From positions 248,001-312,000 of the forward strand of contig NW_027469227.1 in assembly GCF_051020765.1 (NCBI RefSeq): a DNA stretch of 64,000 nucleotides. Reading direction: 5' to 3'. Origin of the DNA: Lasioglossum baleicum. Its lineage: Eukaryota > Arthropoda > Insecta > Hymenoptera > Halictidae. The notes beneath the pieces are model-generated. The model ran no database searches, was not told the DNA's origin, and saw only the letters and a program-made list of their open reading frames with translations. The first letter of the stretch is position 1, and every line of letters begins with the position of its first letter. The position numbers and the translations under genes are program-made. This document shows, piece by piece, positions 61,316-64,000 of this stretch.

Positions 61316-61406
61316 ACGTGCAATGAAAAAGTCATAACGCATAACGCATATCGCATAACCCGTAAAGCACAACGCATAACACATAACGCATAACGCATAA
61401 CGAATA
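61316..61406. repeat. A block with altered core
   Basis: The core reads ACGTGCA instead of ACGTTCA, and the second ACACATA of the tail is missing, with ACGAATA nearby. It is the last A block in the window, 2.25 kb after its nearest neighbour. Confidence 0.75.
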
Positions 61407-61833
61407 ACGCATAACGCATAACGCATAACGCATAACGCATAACGCATAACGCATAACGCATAACGCATAACGCATAACGCATAACGCATAACGCATAACG
61501 CATAACGCATAACGAATAACGCATAACGCTTAACGAATAACGCATAACGCATAACGCATGACACATTACTCATAACGCATTACGCATAACGCATAACGCA
61601 TAACGGATAACGCATAATGCATAACGCATAACGCTTAACGCATGACGCATATCGCATAACGCATAACGCATAACGCATAACGGATAACGCATAACGCATA
61701 ACGCATAACGCATAACGCATAACGCATAACGCATAACGCATAACGCATAACGCATAACGCATAACGCATAACGCATAACGCATAACGCATAACCCATAAC
61801 GCATAACGCATAACCCATAACGAATAACGCACA

Positions 61834-61966
61834 ACGCTCAATGGAAAAGTCATAACGCATAACGCTCAATGAAAAAGTCATAATGCTTAATGCTTAACGC
61901 ATAACGCATAACGCTCAATGGAAAAGTCATAACGCATAACGCTCAATGAAAAAGTCATAATGCTTA
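61834..61966. repeat. Tandem doublet of B pairs
   Basis: Two B pairs repeat with a 77-bp period (11 units), each ending in doubled ATGCTTA. It is the only directly adjacent duplication of a B pair in the window. Confidence 0.8.
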
Positions 61967-62725
61967 ATGCTTAACGCATAACGCATAACGCATAACCCAT
62001 AACGCATAACGCATAACGCATAACGCATAACGCATAACGCATAACGCATAACGCATAACGCATAACCCATAACGCATAACGCATAACGCATAACGCATAA
62101 CGCATAACGCATAACGCATAACGCATAACGCATAACGCATAACGCATAACGCATAACGCATAACGCATAACGCATAACGCATAACGCATAACGCATAACG
62201 CATAACGCATAACGCATAACGCATAACGCATAACGCATAACGCATAACGCATAACGCATAACGCATAACGCATAACGCATAACGCATAACGCATAACGCA
62301 TAACGCATAACGCATAACGCATAACGCATAACGCATAACGCATAACGCATAACGCATAACGCATAACGCATAACGCATAACGCATAACGCATAACGCATA
62401 ACGCATAACGCATAACGCATAACGCATAACGCATAACGCATTACGCATAACGCATAACGCATAACGCATAACGGATAACGCATAATGCATAACGCATAAC
62501 GCTTAACGCATGACGCATATCGCATAACCCATAACGCATAACGCATAACCCATAACGAATAACGCATAACGCTCAATGGAAAAGTCATAACGCATAACGC
62601 TCAATGAAAAAGTCATAATGCTTAACGCATAACGCATAACGCATAACGCATAACGCATAACGCATAACGCATAACGCATAACGCATAACGCATAACGCAT
62701 AACGCATAACGCATAACGCATAACG

Positions 62726-62726
62726 T
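62726..62726. other. Single-base insertion shifting repeat phase
   Basis: An extra T gives AACGTCATAACG. The A core at 61319 and the last B core at 63952 are 2,633 bp apart, one more than 376 heptamers. It is the second of two phase breaks. Confidence 0.85.
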
Positions 62727-64000
62727 CATAACGCATAACGCATAACGCATAACGCATAACGCATAACGCATAACGCATAACGCATAACGCATAACGCATA
62801 ACGCATAACGCATAACGCATAACGCATAACGCATAACGCATAACGCATAACGCATAACGCATAACGCATAACGCATAACGCATAACGCACATCGCATAAC
62901 GCATAACGCATAACGCATAACGCATAACGCATAACGAATAACGCATAACGCATAACGCATAACGCATAACGCATAACGCATAACGCATAACGCATAACGC
63001 ATAACGCATAACGCATAACGCATAACGCATAACGCATAACGCATAACGCATAACGCTCAATGGAAAAGTCATAACGCATAACGCTCAATGAAAAAGTCAT
63101 AATGCTTAATGCTTAACGCATAACGCATAACGCATAACCCATAACGCATAACGCATAACGCATAACGCATAACGCATAACGCATAACGCATAACGCATAA
63201 CGCATAACGCATAACGCATAACGCATAACGCATAACGCATAACGCATAACGCATAACGAATAACGCATAACGCATAACGCATAACGCATAACGCATAACG
63301 CATAAAGCATAACGCTTAACGAATAACGCATAACGCATAACGCATGACACATTACTCATAACGCATTACGCATAACGCATAACGCATAACGCATAACGGA
63401 TAACGCATAATGCATAACGCATAACGCTTAACGCATGACGCATATCGCATAACGCATAACGCATAACGCATAACGGATAACGCATAACGCATAATGCATA
63501 ACGCATAACGCATAACGCATAACGCATAACGCATAACGCATAACGCATAACGCATAACCCATAACGCATAACGCATAACCCATAACGAATAACGCATAAC
63601 GCTCAATGGAAAAGTCATAACGCATAACGCTCAATGAAAAAGTCATAATGCTTAACGCATTACGCATAACGCATAACGCATAACGCATAACGCATAACGC
63701 ATAACGCATAACGCATAACGCATAACGCATAACGCATAACGCACATCGCATAACGCATAACGCATAACGCATAACGCATAACGCATAACGAATAACGCAT
63801 AACGCATAACGCATAACGCATAACGCATAACGCATAACGCATAACGCATAACGCATAACGCATAACGCATAACGCATAACGCATAACGCATAACGCATAA
63901 CGCATAACGCATAACGCATAACGCTCAATGGAAAAGTCATAACGCATAACGCTCAATGAAAAAGTCATAATGCTTAATGCTTAACGCATAACGCATAACG

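Larger units (their letters stand above)
2972..61366. repeat. A block family (40 copies)
   Basis: The block is about 91 bp or 13 heptamers. It starts ACGTTCA, then a unit ATGAAAA and a unit AGTCATA, two canonical units, TCGCATA, ACCCGTA, AAGCACA, and a tail with two ACACATA units. The first three units (21 bp) differ from canonical at 8 of 21 positions but keep register. TTCAATG core starts: 2975, 3451, 4459, 4900, 6307, 6741, 8218, 8652, 9499, 11025, 11900, 12866, 13412, 15351, 16163, 17794, 18367, 20292, 21958, 22392, 24345, 28083, 28937, 30911, 32493, 35748, 41026, 42573, 43441, 43931, 45135, 47186, 51932, 52597, 53164, 56258, 58078, 59072; variant cores at 57308 (CTCAATG) and 61319 (TGCAATG). 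Private changes: the 2975 copy has TCTCATA for TCGCATA, the 22392 copy has ACCCGAA for ACCCGTA, and the 53164 copy has lost the tail. The coordinates span the first to last copy. Confidence 0.9.
4442..61366. repeat. A2 subtype of A block
   Basis: Fourteen copies are preceded by a TCGCATA unit and one canonical unit directly before the core: 4459, 28937, 30911, 32493, 41026, 42573, 43441, 43931, 52597, 53164, 56258, 58078, 59072, 61319. None carries the ACGCATC tail unit found in half of the other canonical copies, so the upstream and downstream markers are linked. Only one copy lies in zone I. Confidence 0.8.
25399..63380. repeat. C block family (21 copies)
   Basis: Unit order is ACGCATG, ACACATT, ACTCATA, ACGCATT, canonical (35 bp), usually followed within about 100 bp by ACGGATA, ATGCATA, ACGCTTA and ACGCATG units and then TCGCATA. 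The G of GACACATTACTCAT lies at 25405, 25461, 26147, 27484, 37921, 37977, 39440, 39496, 40161, 41708, 44837, 48204, 48260, 56471, 57234, 58354, 58606, 59383, 60615, 61560 and 63346. All are in register. None occurs left of 25.4 kb. The coordinates span first to last copy. Confidence 0.88.
56696..63976. repeat. B pair family (9 pairs)
   Basis: Each pair is 56 bp. A core CTCAATGGAAAAG is followed exactly 28 bp later by CTCAATGAAAAAG, then the unit ATGCTTA (sometimes doubled). Pairs: 56696-56751, 59622-59677, 60896-60951, 61834-61889, 61911-61966, 62569-62624, 63053-63108, 63599-63654 and 63921-63976. The second core differs from the A core by one base. Most pairs are preceded by two ACCCATA units and one ACGAATA unit. 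They occur only in zone III. Confidence 0.88.
2433..64000. repeat. 7-bp satellite array (ACGCATA)n, >61.5 kb
   Basis: The array is a head-to-tail heptamer with no break and no orientation switch. The first unit is the variant ACACATA (2433-2439), canonical units start at 2440, and the array leaves the window at the right. There are about 8,795 units. The + strand unit is 3 A, 2 C, 1 G, 1 T, giving strong A and C strand skew and one CpG per unit. Single-base and clustered unit variants recur in fixed combinations and define higher-order blocks. The - strand carries no stop in any frame because ATGCGTT tripled reads MRYALCV and 7 is not divisible by 3. The + strand has TAA every 21 nt in every frame. 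Hundreds of residues of open frame are therefore meaningless. The class is tandem satellite DNA. Its chromosomal place (centromeric, subtelomeric or interstitial) cannot be told from the window. Confidence 0.98.
56471..64000. repeat. Satellite zone III: B pairs and C blocks, most diverged
   Basis: Variant units are packed much more densely than elsewhere. The recurring set is: units ACCCATA twice, ACGAATA, a B pair, ATGCTTA, clean heptamers, a TCGCATA or ACGCACA unit, a C block, then ACGGATA and ATGCATA units. The zone continues past the window edge. Divergence of this kind is usual toward the edge of a satellite array, but the edge itself is not seen. Confidence 0.8.

Noticed and set aside
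2339..63968. Very long - strand open reading frames (up to 1,657 codons) encoding a perfect heptapeptide repeat MRYALCV
   Set aside because: The 7-bp unit has no stop in any - strand frame, and 7 is coprime to 3, so all three frames read the same cyclic heptapeptide. Many frames overlap on the same DNA, they end wherever a variant unit creates a stop, and there is no codon bias, start context or flanking gene structure.
2433..64000. CRISPR array
   Set aside because: There are no spacers. Repeats are directly adjacent 7-bp units, and the recurring blocks are not separated by unique sequence of constant size.
2433..64000. Telomeric repeat array
   Set aside because: The unit is not a known telomere motif. 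If the chromosome end lay to the right, the strand running 5' to 3' toward it would be the C-rich, G-poor one, opposite to the usual rule. Mixed higher-order blocks over 60 kb are also unlike a telomerase-made tract. A subtelomeric or centromeric position remains open.

Overview
The window is two very unequal parts. Positions 1-2432 are complex, CpG-rich sequence. Positions 2433-64000 (about 61.6 kb, 96% of the window) are one uninterrupted tandem array of a 7-bp unit, ACGCATA on the + strand (ATGCGTT on the - strand), roughly 8,795 units, still running at the right edge. No intact protein-coding gene and no RNA gene can be supported anywhere. The host looks like a non-mammalian animal, most likely an arthropod or insect. 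This rests on the left flank reading as a decayed BEL/Pao-type LTR retrotransposon, a superfamily known from metazoans. No finer placement can be made from the sequence.

Left flank. On the - strand, 1533-2311 has the shape of an LTR, with inverted termini TGTTTA/TAAACA. It is followed 3 nt inside by a tRNA-type primer binding site (1512-1529), a leader, and a broken gag-like region (about 1-1183) read in several frames. The LTR is rich in inverted repeats. Between the LTR edge and the satellite lie 121 bp (2312-2432) with no recognised feature.

Satellite. The array is a mosaic of pure heptamer runs (longest 32581-35744, 452 perfect units) and recurring variant-unit blocks that act as fingerprints. 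A blocks (GTTCAATGAAAAAG core, 38 canonical plus 2 variant copies) occur throughout. C blocks (GACACATTACTCAT, 21 copies) occur only from 25.4 kb on. D and E blocks occur in the middle. B pairs (CTCAATGGAAAAG then CTCAATGAAAAAG, 28 bp apart, 9 pairs) occur only from 56.7 kb on. Every interval between successive A blocks is an exact multiple of 7 except for two single-base indels (18117/18118 and 62726). The variant blocks are therefore substitution patterns kept in register, not inserted foreign DNA. Block subtypes fall into lineages, such as a 210-bp block repeated at identical length six times and strict alternation of two subtypes in the first ten A blocks. This points to repeated segmental amplification by unequal exchange in whole-unit steps.

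Layout: 1-2311 retroelement remnant; 2312-2432 short unique junction; 2433-25398 zone I (A blocks only); 25399-56470 zone II (A, C, D, E blocks and the longest pure runs); 56471-64000 zone III (dense B and C blocks, highest variant density). The very long - strand open reading frames over the array are an arithmetic consequence of a stop-free 7-bp unit and are not genes.
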